Assembly: GCA_026705605.1 (NCBI GenBank)
Contig: JAPPAK010000002.1
Span: 1 to 64,000 of the forward strand
Reading direction: 5' to 3'
DNA: 64,000 nt
Origin: Chloroflexota bacterium
GTDB lineage: Bacteria > Chloroflexota > Dehalococcoidia > Tepidiformales > Tepidiformaceae
The notes under the pieces were generated by a model. That model was given only the letters and a program-made list of their open reading frames with translations, did no database searches and had not been told where the DNA came from. A program made the position numbers and the translations under genes. Positions 31,715 through 39,355 of the stretch are shown one piece after another. The stretch's first letter is position 1, and each line of letters begins with the position of its first letter.

Positions 31715-32719
31715 TTAGTCCCTCGCGGGCAGCGCGGCCCGCGGCTGAACCCGCGGATTTGCCACGAACTGCGGCCAGCGTCCCTCCATCAGCCCGACCA
31801 CAGTCTCGCCCACCCGGCGCCGCATGCTCTCGAACGACTGGTCCGAGTACGAGGCCGAGTGCGGCATCAGCACCACGTTCTCCATGCGCGCCAGCGGCGA
31901 CTCCGCCTCCAGCGGCTCGCGCTCGAACACGTCGAGTCCGGCTCCCGCGATCTGATTCCCGTCGAGCGCCGCGATCAGCGCCTCCTGGTCGACCACGGGC
32001 CCCCGCGACGTGTTGATCAGGTACGCCGTCGGCTTCATGGCCGCCAGTTCCGCCTCCCCGATCAGGTGGCGCGTCTCCGGGTTCAGCGGCGTGTGCACGG
32101 ACACGTAGTCCGATCGTCCCAGAAGCTCGTGCAGCGACTCGATGCGCTCCACCCCCTGCGCGCGGAACACGCCCTCGCCCAGGTACGGGTCGTACGCGAT
32201 CACGTTCAGCCCGAACGCCTTCGCCCGCGGCACCACCGCCCGCGCGATGTTCCCCAGCGCGACCAGTCCCAGCGTCTCGCCGCCGATCGGGCCCATTGGC
32301 CCAAGCGGACCGGGACGCCAGCTCCCGTCGCGCACCGCCCGGTCGAGCATCGACAGCTTCTTCGCGCAGGCCAGCAGCAGCAGCATCGTCTGGTTCGCGA
32401 CCTCCGGCTGGCAGAAGTCGGGGAAGTGCGCGACCACGATCCCGTGGTCCGTCGCCGCCGGGATGTCGAGCGTGTCCAGCCCTACCCCGTAGCGGATGAT
32501 GAGCTTGCAGTTCGGCATCGACTCCACCACCCGTCGCGTGATCTGCGCCGACGACACGAGGATCGCCTCCGCATCCTTCACGTTCGCGATCAGCTGGTCT
32601 TCGCTCGACGAGCTTGTCGCGACGAACCTCCCCCCTCCCCCTTCGATGATGCTCTGCTCGATCTCGAAGGAGACGTTTGGGCGCTTGTCGACGTGGACCA
32701 CCAGGTACGGTTCAGACAT
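31715..32719 (-). CDS. D-isomer 2-hydroxyacid dehydrogenase (CtBP-like subfamily)
   Basis: 334 aa. It has a flavodoxin-like substrate domain around a Rossmann domain. Catalytic residues are Arg in NTSRGPVVDQEAL, Glu in FEREPL, and His in MPHSASYSD. The dinucleotide loop is GLVALGNIA rather than the usual GxGxIG, so the last Gly is replaced by Ala. The reaction is NAD(P)-dependent reduction of a 2-keto acid. It is divergent from the hydrolase at 32830 across 110 nt. Confidence 0.88.
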   Translation of the reverse strand: MSEPYLVVHVDKRPNVSFEIEQSIIEGGGGRFVATSSSSEDQLIANVKDAEAILVSSAQITRRVVESMPNCKLIIRYGVGLDTLDIPAATDHGIVVAHFPDFCQPEVANQTMLLLLACAKKLSMLDRAVRDGSWRPGPLGPMGPIGGETLGLVALGNIARAVVPRAKAFGLNVIAYDPYLGEGVFRAQGVERIESLHELLGRSDYVSVHTPLNPETRHLIGEAELAAMKPTAYLINTSRGPVVDQEALIAALDGNQIAGAGLDVFEREPLEAESPLARMENVVLMPHSASYSDQSFESMRRRVGETVVGLMEGRWPQFVANPRVQPRAALPARD

Positions 32720-32829
32720 GCGCGAGAGCGTACAGATGCCGTCCCGACCGGGCCAGCGGCGGCCGCAGCCCGCAACAGTGCGCTCGCGTATTATGCGGCG
32801 CTACGCACGACGCACCCCGAGGAGCGACC

Positions 32830-33618
32830 ATGACGACAGCCGAGCAGACCTGGACCGAATCCACCACTGAGGTCGCGGGCCTCAGCATTCGCTACCTGCA
32901 GGGAGGGAACGGTCCCGCGGCGGTCGTCCTTCACCACTCCACCGGGAATCTCGGCTGGATCCCCTTCTACGAAGCGCTCGCTCAGAACTTCACCGTCACG
33001 GTGCCCGACCTCCCCGGCTACGGTCAGTCTGAACGCCCCGTCTGGGCCCGCGATGCGCGCGACATCGCCATTCTCATGAGCCGCTTCCTTGCCCAGGTCG
33101 CGCCCGACAGCCCCACCCTCATCGGCCTCGGCTTCGGCGGCTTCATCGCCGCCGAGCTCGCGGCCATCAACCAGGAGCGCATCGGCTCCCTCGTCCTCGT
33201 GGGTGCCGCCGGCCTGCAGCCCGATGAGGGTGAAATCCTCGACCAGATGCTCATCAGCTACGGCGAGTACATGACCGCCGGGTTCCGCGATGAGGCCCAC
33301 TACCAGGAAATCTTCGGCGAAGAGGTCGCCCCGGAGGTCCGCGAGCTCTGGGACTTCAGCCGCGAGATGACCGCCCGCCTCAGTTGGAAGCCGTACATGT
33401 TCAACCGCCGCCTTGCTCCCGTGCTCGGTGAGGTGCAGACGCCGGCGCTCGTAGTCGCGGGAAGCGAGGAGCAGGTCATTCCGCTCACGTGCGCCCGTCA
33501 GTACGCCGACGGCCTCGCCAACGCCACCCTCGAGATCGTCGAGGGCGCCGGCCACTACGTCGATTACGAGGAGCCCGAGGCCCTCGCCGCCCTGATCGCC
33601 TCGCACGCGGGGGGCTAG
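32830..33618 (+). CDS. Alpha/beta-hydrolase fold protein lacking the nucleophile
   Basis: 262 aa from the ATG at 32830, preceded by GAGGAG. The fold is clear (VVLHHSTGNLGWI, VPDLPGYGQSE, LIGLGFGG, GAGHYVDYEEPE). The nucleophile elbow GxSxG reads GLGFGG, with Gly in place of Ser. The acid site is SEEQVIP, while the His is kept. So it is not a normal serine hydrolase. Related folds without the Ser act as lyases, dioxygenases or binders. It sits 117 nt before an LLM oxidoreductase and may assist it. A TATTAT hexamer near 32789 could be its -10. Confidence 0.75.
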   Translation: MTTAEQTWTESTTEVAGLSIRYLQGGNGPAAVVLHHSTGNLGWIPFYEALAQNFTVTVPDLPGYGQSERPVWARDARDIAILMSRFLAQVAPDSPTLIGLGFGGFIAAELAAINQERIGSLVLVGAAGLQPDEGEILDQMLISYGEYMTAGFRDEAHYQEIFGEEVAPEVRELWDFSREMTARLSWKPYMFNRRLAPVLGEVQTPALVVAGSEEQVIPLTCARQYADGLANATLEIVEGAGHYVDYEEPEALAALIASHAGG

Positions 33619-33735
33619 CGGGGCAAGCGCCCACGAGTTCCCCCGGAGACCGCCTCTTCTGGACTGCAAAGGCGGTATGATGCCGCCAATTAGGTGCTGT
33701 CGCGCCCTGGAGCGCGTCGGCCCGGAGGGCAACGC

Positions 33736-35043
33736 ATGTTCATCGGCTACTTCACCGAGAGGCCCTACCAGGACCAGGAGTCGGGCTATTTCGGCTCCAC
33801 CGGCCGCGATATCGCCGACCTCGGAATCAGCAACAGCGAGTACAACCCGAAGCTCGGCTCGGAGCTCTACAACCGCTACCTCGACGAGAAGGTCTATGCC
33901 GAGGAGATGGGCTTCGACGGCGTCATGCTCAACGAGCACCACAGCACGCCCTTCTGCATGGGCGGCGTGGTCAACGTCGAGGCCGCCATCCTCTCCCGCA
34001 TCACCCAGCGCGTGAAGATCGTCATCCTCGGCAACGTCCTCCCCATCTGGGACGACCCCCTCTGGCTCGCCGAGGAACTCGCCGAGATCGACATGATCTC
34101 GCGCGGCCGCCTCGTCACCGGCTGGGTGCGTGGCACCGGCCGCGAGAGCGTCGCTCACAACGCCCAGGCGCCCTTCAACTGGGAGCGCTTCCAGGAAGCG
34201 CACGACCTTGTCCTCGCCGCCTGGACCCGCCCGGGCCCCTTCCGCTGGGAGGGCGAGCACTACAACTACCGCTACGTGAATCCCTGGGCGAAGACGTACC
34301 AGCAGCCCCATCCCCAGATCTGGATTCCCGGCGTCATGAGCCGCAACACCGTCAAGTGGGCGGCCGAGCACCGCTACCCCTACGTCATGCTCGCCACCGA
34401 GCTGGAGCCGACCAAGAACTCCTACGACTACTACGACCAGGTCGCCGAAGAGAACGGCTACGAAGCGCAGACCCAGCACCGCAGCTACCTCTTCAAGGTC
34501 CACGTCGATGAGACCGAGGAGCTCGCCGACCAGGCCGCCCGCAAGTACGTCGAAGGGCCCAGCAACCCCTTCCTCGAAGGCAACCAGGGAATCGTTCGCC
34601 CCTACCTGCAGAACCTCCCCGGCATGACCTCCCGCACGAACCTGCTGCCCACGGTGACCAGCTTCACGCAGTCCACCGCCCGCGGCCGCCAGGTCGCGCA
34701 CGAGCAAGCCACCAAGGACGGCGACCAAGCTCCCGAGGACTACTCGAGCTACGAGTCGCAGAAGGAGCGCATGTCCATCATCACGGGCACGCCCAAGACG
34801 GTGATTCCGAAGATCCGCCACGTGCTCGAGTACCTGCGCCCCGGCAGCATCTTCTTCTGGGACGGCGACGGGGCCATGGACCACGACGACGCCATGCGCA
34901 GCCTCCGCCTCATGGGCGAGGAGATCATTCCCGCCACCCGCGAGATGGCCAAGGAGTTCGACCTCAAGGGTCCCTTCGAGGTCGACACCAAGACCAACGA
35001 GCCCATCGAGCAGGAAGAGGTCGTCGCCGCCGGCGGCTCCTGA
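33736..35043 (+). CDS. LLM-class flavin-dependent oxidoreductase (luciferase-like)
   Basis: 435 aa from the ATG at 33736 behind GGAGGG. It is a TIM-barrel luciferase-like monooxygenase: MFIGYFTERPYQD, MGFDGVMLNEHHSTPF, SRITQRVKIVILGNVLPIW, and RGRLVTGWVRGTGRE. It uses reduced FMN or F420; the substrate is unknown. Long insertions after residue 250 are typical of the larger members. A TATGAT hexamer near 33678 is a candidate -10. It ends in a strong terminator at 35069. Confidence 0.88.
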   Translation: MFIGYFTERPYQDQESGYFGSTGRDIADLGISNSEYNPKLGSELYNRYLDEKVYAEEMGFDGVMLNEHHSTPFCMGGVVNVEAAILSRITQRVKIVILGNVLPIWDDPLWLAEELAEIDMISRGRLVTGWVRGTGRESVAHNAQAPFNWERFQEAHDLVLAAWTRPGPFRWEGEHYNYRYVNPWAKTYQQPHPQIWIPGVMSRNTVKWAAEHRYPYVMLATELEPTKNSYDYYDQVAEENGYEAQTQHRSYLFKVHVDETEELADQAARKYVEGPSNPFLEGNQGIVRPYLQNLPGMTSRTNLLPTVTSFTQSTARGRQVAHEQATKDGDQAPEDYSSYESQKERMSIITGTPKTVIPKIRHVLEYLRPGSIFFWDGDGAMDHDDAMRSLRLMGEEIIPATREMAKEFDLKGPFEVDTKTNEPIEQEEVVAAGGS

Positions 35044-35068
35044 CGCTCACCAGCCCGCAACGCCCGAA

Positions 35069-35095
35069 GGCGCCGCAGTCTCTGCGGCGCCTTTT
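35069..35095 (+). terminator. Rho-independent terminator after the LLM gene
   Basis: A perfect 10-bp stem (GGCGCCGCAG at 35069-35078, CTGCGGCGCC at 35082-35091), a three-base loop TCT, then TTTTCTTG. It is 26 nt after the stop codon. Confidence 0.92.
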
Positions 35096-35107
35096 CTTGT
35101 TCGCGGG

Positions 35108-35148
35108 TTGCCCGTAATATAGTAGGAACTTATATTAGTAGTAACTTA
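35108..35148 (+). promoter_or_regulatory. Promoter with overlapping direct-repeat operator (ArsR-type)
   Basis: -35 TTGCCC (35108-35113), 17-bp spacer, -10 TATATT (35131-35136). Two 13-nt direct repeats differing at one base, TAGTAGGAACTTA (35120-35132) and TAGTAGTAACTTA (35136-35148), flank and touch the -10. This AT-rich island in GC-rich DNA lies upstream of the SRPBCC/ArsR pair and is the likely autoregulatory site of that ArsR protein. Confidence 0.7.
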
Positions 35149-35168
35149 AATCAGGGAGGAAACAACAA

Positions 35169-35810
35169 ATGGAACTCGATGTCGCAGGCTACCTCGGCGC
35201 TGTCGAACGCTCCGTGTCGGAGGTGGAGGTCGAGGGGCAACCCGCCCGCGCAATCACCCTCATCCGGAGCTTTGCGACGAGCGTCGACGACCTGTGGGAC
35301 GCCCTGACGAACGGCGAGCGCATTCCGCGCTGGTTCCTCCCGATCAGCGGGGAACTCGCGCTCGGCGGACGCTACCAGTTTGAGGGGAACGCCGGCGGTG
35401 TGATCACGGAATGTGACCGCCCATCGCTTCTCGCCGCCACCTGGGAGTTCGGCGGCGACGTGAGCTGGGTCGAGGTGCGTCTCTCGGACGACGGCCCCGG
35501 TAGCGCGCGCCTCACGCTGACGCACACGATGCGCCTGTCCGACCAGTGGGAGACCTTCGGCCCGGGCGCCACCGGCGTCGGCTGGGAGGGAGGCCTTGTG
35601 GGACTCGCGCTCCACTTCGAGACGCCGGACGAGTTCATCTCGGACGAAGCCGCCTTCACCGCCTCGGAAGAGGGCAAGGCGTTCTATGCGGGCAGCAGCG
35701 AGGCCTGGGGCGAGGCCGCCGTCGCATTTGGCGACGACCCCGCTGCCGCCCGTGCCGCGGCCCGGCGTACGAGCGCCTTCTACACGGGTGAGCCGGAAAC
35801 GCCCGCCTGA
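35169..35810 (+). CDS. SRPBCC (AHSA1-type) family protein
   Basis: 213 aa with a strong ribosome-binding site (GGGAGGA, 9 nt before the ATG). The START-like lipid or ligand-binding fold is visible: ITLIRSFATSVDDLWDALT, GERIPRWFLPISGEL, GGRYQFEGNAGGVI, and LTLTHTMRL. These proteins often accompany an ArsR-type regulator. The ligand is unknown. Coupled to the next gene by TGATG. Confidence 0.88.
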   Translation: MELDVAGYLGAVERSVSEVEVEGQPARAITLIRSFATSVDDLWDALTNGERIPRWFLPISGELALGGRYQFEGNAGGVITECDRPSLLAATWEFGGDVSWVEVRLSDDGPGSARLTLTHTMRLSDQWETFGPGATGVGWEGGLVGLALHFETPDEFISDEAAFTASEEGKAFYAGSSEAWGEAAVAFGDDPAAARAAARRTSAFYTGEPETPA

Positions 35811-36136
35811 TGCACGCCTTCGACGTGCTGCGCGACCCCGTGCGGCGGCGCATCCTCGAGCTGCTCGCAGAGGGGGAGCACGCCTCCGGGGAGGTTGCCG
35901 CCGTCATCGAGCGCGAGTTCGCCATCACCCAGGCGGCCGTGTCCCAGCACCTCAAGGTCCTGCGCGACAGCGGTTTCGCGACGGTGCGCGCCGACGGCGC
36001 TCGTCGCATCTACGCCGTCGACGTGGACCCGCTGCAGGACGTCGATGCCTGGCTCGATCGGTTCCGGCGCTTCTGGGAGCCGAAGCTCGACGCCCTTGAG
36101 ACGGAGATCGCGAGGGGCCGGCGGAAGCGGACGTAG
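35810..36136 (+). CDS. ArsR-family winged-helix regulator
   Basis: 108 aa. Winged helix: FDVLRDPVRRRILELLAEGE, then the recognition helix QAAVSQHLKVLRDSGF and the wing ADGARRIYAVD. The metal-binding ELCVCDL motif of the arsenic/zinc sensors is absent, so this belongs to the metal-independent group that pairs with SRPBCC proteins. It probably represses its own operon through the repeats at 35120-35148. Confidence 0.92.
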   Translation: MHAFDVLRDPVRRRILELLAEGEHASGEVAAVIEREFAITQAAVSQHLKVLRDSGFATVRADGARRIYAVDVDPLQDVDAWLDRFRRFWEPKLDALETEIARGRRKRT

Positions 36137-36184
36137 CCTGCCCGCGGCGCGCCCCTGCCCCGCTCGTGTGCGACCATTCCCCGC

Positions 36185-37834
36185 ATGACCGCCGAGGGCA
36201 GCTTCGACGCCGATGTCGTGGTCGTAGGCGGCGGACCCGCTGGCTCCGCCGCCGCCACGATGCTCGCCCGCAAGGGCTGGCGCGTCCGCCTGTATGAGCG
36301 CGACCGCTTCCCCCGCGAGCATGTCGGCGAGTCGCTCCTCCCCGCCTCCATGCCCGTCCTCGCCGAGCTCGGCGTCCTCCCTGCCATCGAGGCCGCCGGC
36401 TTCCTCCCCAAGTACGGCGCCACCATGGTCTGGGGCCGCGATCCCGACCCCTGGAGCTGGTCCTTCCGCGAGTCGAACCCCCGCTACCCCCACGCCTTCC
36501 AGGTCGTCCGCTCGCAGTTCGACGACATCCTCCTCCGCAACGCCGCCGCCAACGGCGCCGACGTGCGCGCGGGCTGCCGCGTGCTCGAAGCCGATGCGGG
36601 CCCCTCCGGCGCCACCCTGAGCGTGGAGGACGCCGAAGGGCGCCGGCAAACCGCCCGCGCTCGTTTCGTCGTCGATGCCAGCGGGCAGGCGGGGCTGATC
36701 GGGCGCGCTCGCTCCCTTCGCGAGGCCGACCCCTTCTTCCGCAACCTGGCCGTCTACGGCTACTACTCGGGCGGTTCGCGCCTCCCGGAGCCCGATGCCA
36801 ACAACATCCTCATCGAGTCCATCGAGGATGGCTGGCTCTGGGCCATCCCCCTTCACACCGGCCTCGTCAGCACCGGCGTCGTCGTCGACAGCGCTGCCGG
36901 CCGCGAGCGCATCGGCGAGCTTGGCCCCGAGGCCTTTTTCCGTGAGCGCGTCGGCACCGGTCCGCACACCTCCGCCCTCCTCGCCGGCGCCACGCTGACC
37001 GCTCCCCCCACTGTGGTCCGCGACTGGTCCTATTCCTCCAGCGAGCTCGCCGGAGAAGGCTTTGTCCTCGCCGGCGACGCCGCCTGCTTCGTCGACCCGC
37101 TCTTCTCCTCGGGCGTGCACCTCGCCCTCTCCTCGGGTGTGCTCGCCGCCGCCTACGTCACCTCCGCGCTGAAGGACCCTGAGCTCGGCAAAGCCGCCGC
37201 CGCTGTCTACGCCCAGCAGTACCGCCAGCAGTACGACCACTTCCGCGAGATGGCGCGCCTGTTCTACGGCAGTAACCGAACCGTCGACTCCTACTTCTGG
37301 GAGACCCGCCGCATCACGGGCGCCGACGACTCGACTCCCGCCCGTCTCGCCTTCGTCCGCGCCGTCGCCGGACAGCCCCCGGTCGGCTATGAACGTGCCG
37401 TCCTCGCACAGGGCGAGACGCCTCGCAACTTCACCGAGGCCGTGAGCGCCGTCGAACGCCGCCGCCAGGAGCGCGCCGCCGCCTTCGACGAGCGCTTCGG
37501 CGACGGCTTCCCCCGCATCCTCTCCGCCATCCCCTCCCTCGTCGCGCAGGCCCGCCTCGAACGCAAGCCCGTCGTGGGTGAGGGCGAGTTTGTCTGGGGA
37601 CAGGTGATCACCACACCCGAGCGCCCCGAGGGCGCTCCAGTCAGCGACCTCATCGCCCTCGTCGTCGCTCAGATCGACGGTCGGCGCGCCATCGGCGACC
37701 TCTTCGACCGCCTCGGCGCCCGTCTTTCACCCGAGGCGCTCGACCAGCTTCGGCCCGGCATCGCGCAGGCCCTTCGGCTGCTGTACGTCGAAGGGGTCAT
37801 CGAACGCTTCGAGGAGGCGCCGGTTCATGAGTGA
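36185..37834 (+). CDS. FAD-dependent halogenase-like monooxygenase
   Basis: 549 aa. FAD site VVVGGGPAGSAAA; VGESLLPASM; the second FAD motif FVLAGDAACFVDPLFSSG. It carries GWLWAIP (near residue 217), the GWxWxIP signature of flavin-dependent halogenases, and PKYGATMVWG near residue 77, with a Lys at about the place of the catalytic one. The C-terminal 130 residues are an extra helical region ending in a winged-helix-like part (LIALVVAQIDGRRAIGDLFD). Halogenation, epoxidation or reduction of a lipid are all possible. Overlaps the MOSC gene by 8 nt. Confidence 0.75.
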   Translation: MTAEGSFDADVVVVGGGPAGSAAATMLARKGWRVRLYERDRFPREHVGESLLPASMPVLAELGVLPAIEAAGFLPKYGATMVWGRDPDPWSWSFRESNPRYPHAFQVVRSQFDDILLRNAAANGADVRAGCRVLEADAGPSGATLSVEDAEGRRQTARARFVVDASGQAGLIGRARSLREADPFFRNLAVYGYYSGGSRLPEPDANNILIESIEDGWLWAIPLHTGLVSTGVVVDSAAGRERIGELGPEAFFRERVGTGPHTSALLAGATLTAPPTVVRDWSYSSSELAGEGFVLAGDAACFVDPLFSSGVHLALSSGVLAAAYVTSALKDPELGKAAAAVYAQQYRQQYDHFREMARLFYGSNRTVDSYFWETRRITGADDSTPARLAFVRAVAGQPPVGYERAVLAQGETPRNFTEAVSAVERRRQERAAAFDERFGDGFPRILSAIPSLVAQARLERKPVVGEGEFVWGQVITTPERPEGAPVSDLIALVVAQIDGRRAIGDLFDRLGARLSPEALDQLRPGIAQALRLLYVEGVIERFEEAPVHE

Positions 37835-38372
37835 ACCCACGCACGGCCGCATCGTCCAGCTCAGCGCCTCCAACGGCGGTGTGCCCAAGCGCCCGCTCGC
37901 CGAGGCCACCGTCGATGCCAACGGCCTCACCGTCGACCGCCAGGCCGACCGTCGCGCCCACGGCGGCCCCCGCCGGGCCCTCTGCCTCTTCGCCCTCGAG
38001 CGAATCGAAGCGCTGGCCGCCGAGGGCCACACCATCGCCCCCGGCGCCACCGGCGAAAACGTCACCACCGCCGGCATCGACTGGGACCGCGTAGTCCCCG
38101 GCGCCCGCCTCCGCCTCGGCGCGGCCGTCCTCATCGAGGTGACCGGCTACACCGAACCCTGCTGGAAAAACGCCCAGTGGTTCCTCGACGGCGACTTCTC
38201 CTGCATGGACCAGGAAGAGCGCCCCGGGTTCAGTCGCGTCTACGCCCGCGTCATCGAAGGCGGCGACGTCCGGCCCGGCGACCCCGTCGAGCTCCTCGCC
38301 GGCACCGCCGCCGAACGCCTTGAGCGGACGCAGCCCACGACCATCCGCTGGCGCCCGCCCTCCGGCGACTGA
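37827..38372 (+). CDS. MOSC-domain protein (copy 1)
   Basis: 181 aa. Single MOSC domain with SNGGVPKRPLAEA, HGGPRRALCLFALERI, GENVTTAGIDWD, and the conserved Cys in VTGYTEPCWKNAQW. MOSC proteins carry sulfur to molybdenum cofactor or act in mARC-type N-reduction. The 20-residue C-terminal tail is absent in copy 2 (61782-62258). The two copies share most of their motifs. Stand-alone MOSC proteins of this YiiM-like type are common. Confidence 0.9.
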   Translation: MSEPTHGRIVQLSASNGGVPKRPLAEATVDANGLTVDRQADRRAHGGPRRALCLFALERIEALAAEGHTIAPGATGENVTTAGIDWDRVVPGARLRLGAAVLIEVTGYTEPCWKNAQWFLDGDFSCMDQEERPGFSRVYARVIEGGDVRPGDPVELLAGTAAERLERTQPTTIRWRPPSGD

Positions 38373-38377
38373 AGCCG

Positions 38378-39251
38378 GTGGAGTCCCTCGCCGAGCGCAT
38401 TACTCGTGCGTTCCCCGCAATCGGACGGGTCGAGCCACTGCGCGAGCTGGGCTCTGGCGCCAGCGGCGACGTGGTCGAAACCGCGGAGGGCGTTGTCGTC
38501 AAGGTCGCGCGCATCGCGGGCCTCACCGCTGCCTACGAGCCCGAGTGGCGAGCCCTTCCCGTTCTCGCCCCCCATCTCTCGGTCCCTGTCCCGCATCCTC
38601 GCTGGCGCTCCCTTGCGGGCGAGGTGTTCCCGCACGGAGCCCTCGCCTACGCCATGCTGCCCGGCCACCCACCCCCCGGAGCAGGGCTCGGAGGGACTTG
38701 CCCGTGACCTCGGGAGCCTGCTCGCCGAGCTCCACGGGCTCCCCCGGTCTGTCGCTGCCGAGGCGGGCCTCCCCGAGTGGGAGCCCCGTGCCCGGTACCT
38801 CGAATTGCGTCCCGCGGTCATGCAGGACCTCGCCCACCGCCTCACCCCTGTGCAGCACCGCCGCATCGACACCTGGTGGGACGCCTTCGCCGGCGATCCC
38901 ACCTTCCCCGCGACCGACCGCACCATCTGCCACCACGACGTCTGGCACGACAACATCCTGGTGAACGAGCGAGGGCGCCTGGTTGCCGTCCTTGACTGGG
39001 AGCACGTCGATTGGAGCGACCCCGCCCACGACCTCGCCCCCCTCCGCCACTTCGGCGAGGTCTTCTTCGATAGGGCTGTCTCGGCCTATCGGGAGGCCGG
39101 CGGCCGGTACGACGACGACATCGCCCACCGCGTCGAGTGGTACTGGCCGGCCCGTGCCCTGGGAGGCCTCTCCTTCAGCCTCAGGCACGAGACCGAGGCC
39201 GAGGTGCTGGACCAGGTCCGAAAGGTGCGTGAGATTTTCTTCGGCCCCTGA
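38378..39251 (+). pseudogene. Aminoglycoside-phosphotransferase-like gene, frameshifted
   Basis: The kinase-fold protein is split over two frames. From the GTG at 38378 the N-lobe reads LRELGSGASGDVVETAEGVV and VKVAR, and runs to YAMLPGHPP. The frame then breaks, and the C-lobe continues in another frame as EQGSEGLARDLGSLLAELHG, then CHHDVWHDNILVNE (catalytic HxDxxxxN) and VAVLDWEHVDW (metal Asp). Removing one C from the C6 run at 38672-38677 restores a single ORF of about 290 aa. It is either a recent frameshift or a homopolymer sequencing error. The substrate is unknown; many of these kinases do not act on antibiotics. Confidence 0.8.
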
Positions 39252-39303
39252 CCCCCGCCCCGCCGTTGACGACCCCGCCCTTGTGTGGCACAGTTACTCG
39301 CGT

Positions 39304-39328
39304 ACTTAGTGTAGCTGCGACACTAAGT
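39304..39328 (+). promoter_or_regulatory. Perfect palindrome upstream of nadA (probable operator)
   Basis: ACTTAGTGT (39304-39312), seven bases, ACACTAAGT (39320-39328): a perfect 9-bp inverted repeat. It lies 27 nt before the nadA ATG and just downstream of a possible -35 TTGACG (39266-39271) and weak -10 CACAGT (39289-39294). That is the usual place of a repressor site. The likely signal is NAD status or Fe-S status; the regulator is not in the window. Confidence 0.65.
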
Positions 39329-39355
39329 CCCGCCTCCCATCGAAGGGATCGTCCG

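Noticed and set aside
38378..38707. A separate 109-aa gene
   Set aside because: It is the N-lobe of the kinase-fold gene that continues in another frame; the 3' end is out-of-frame sequence.
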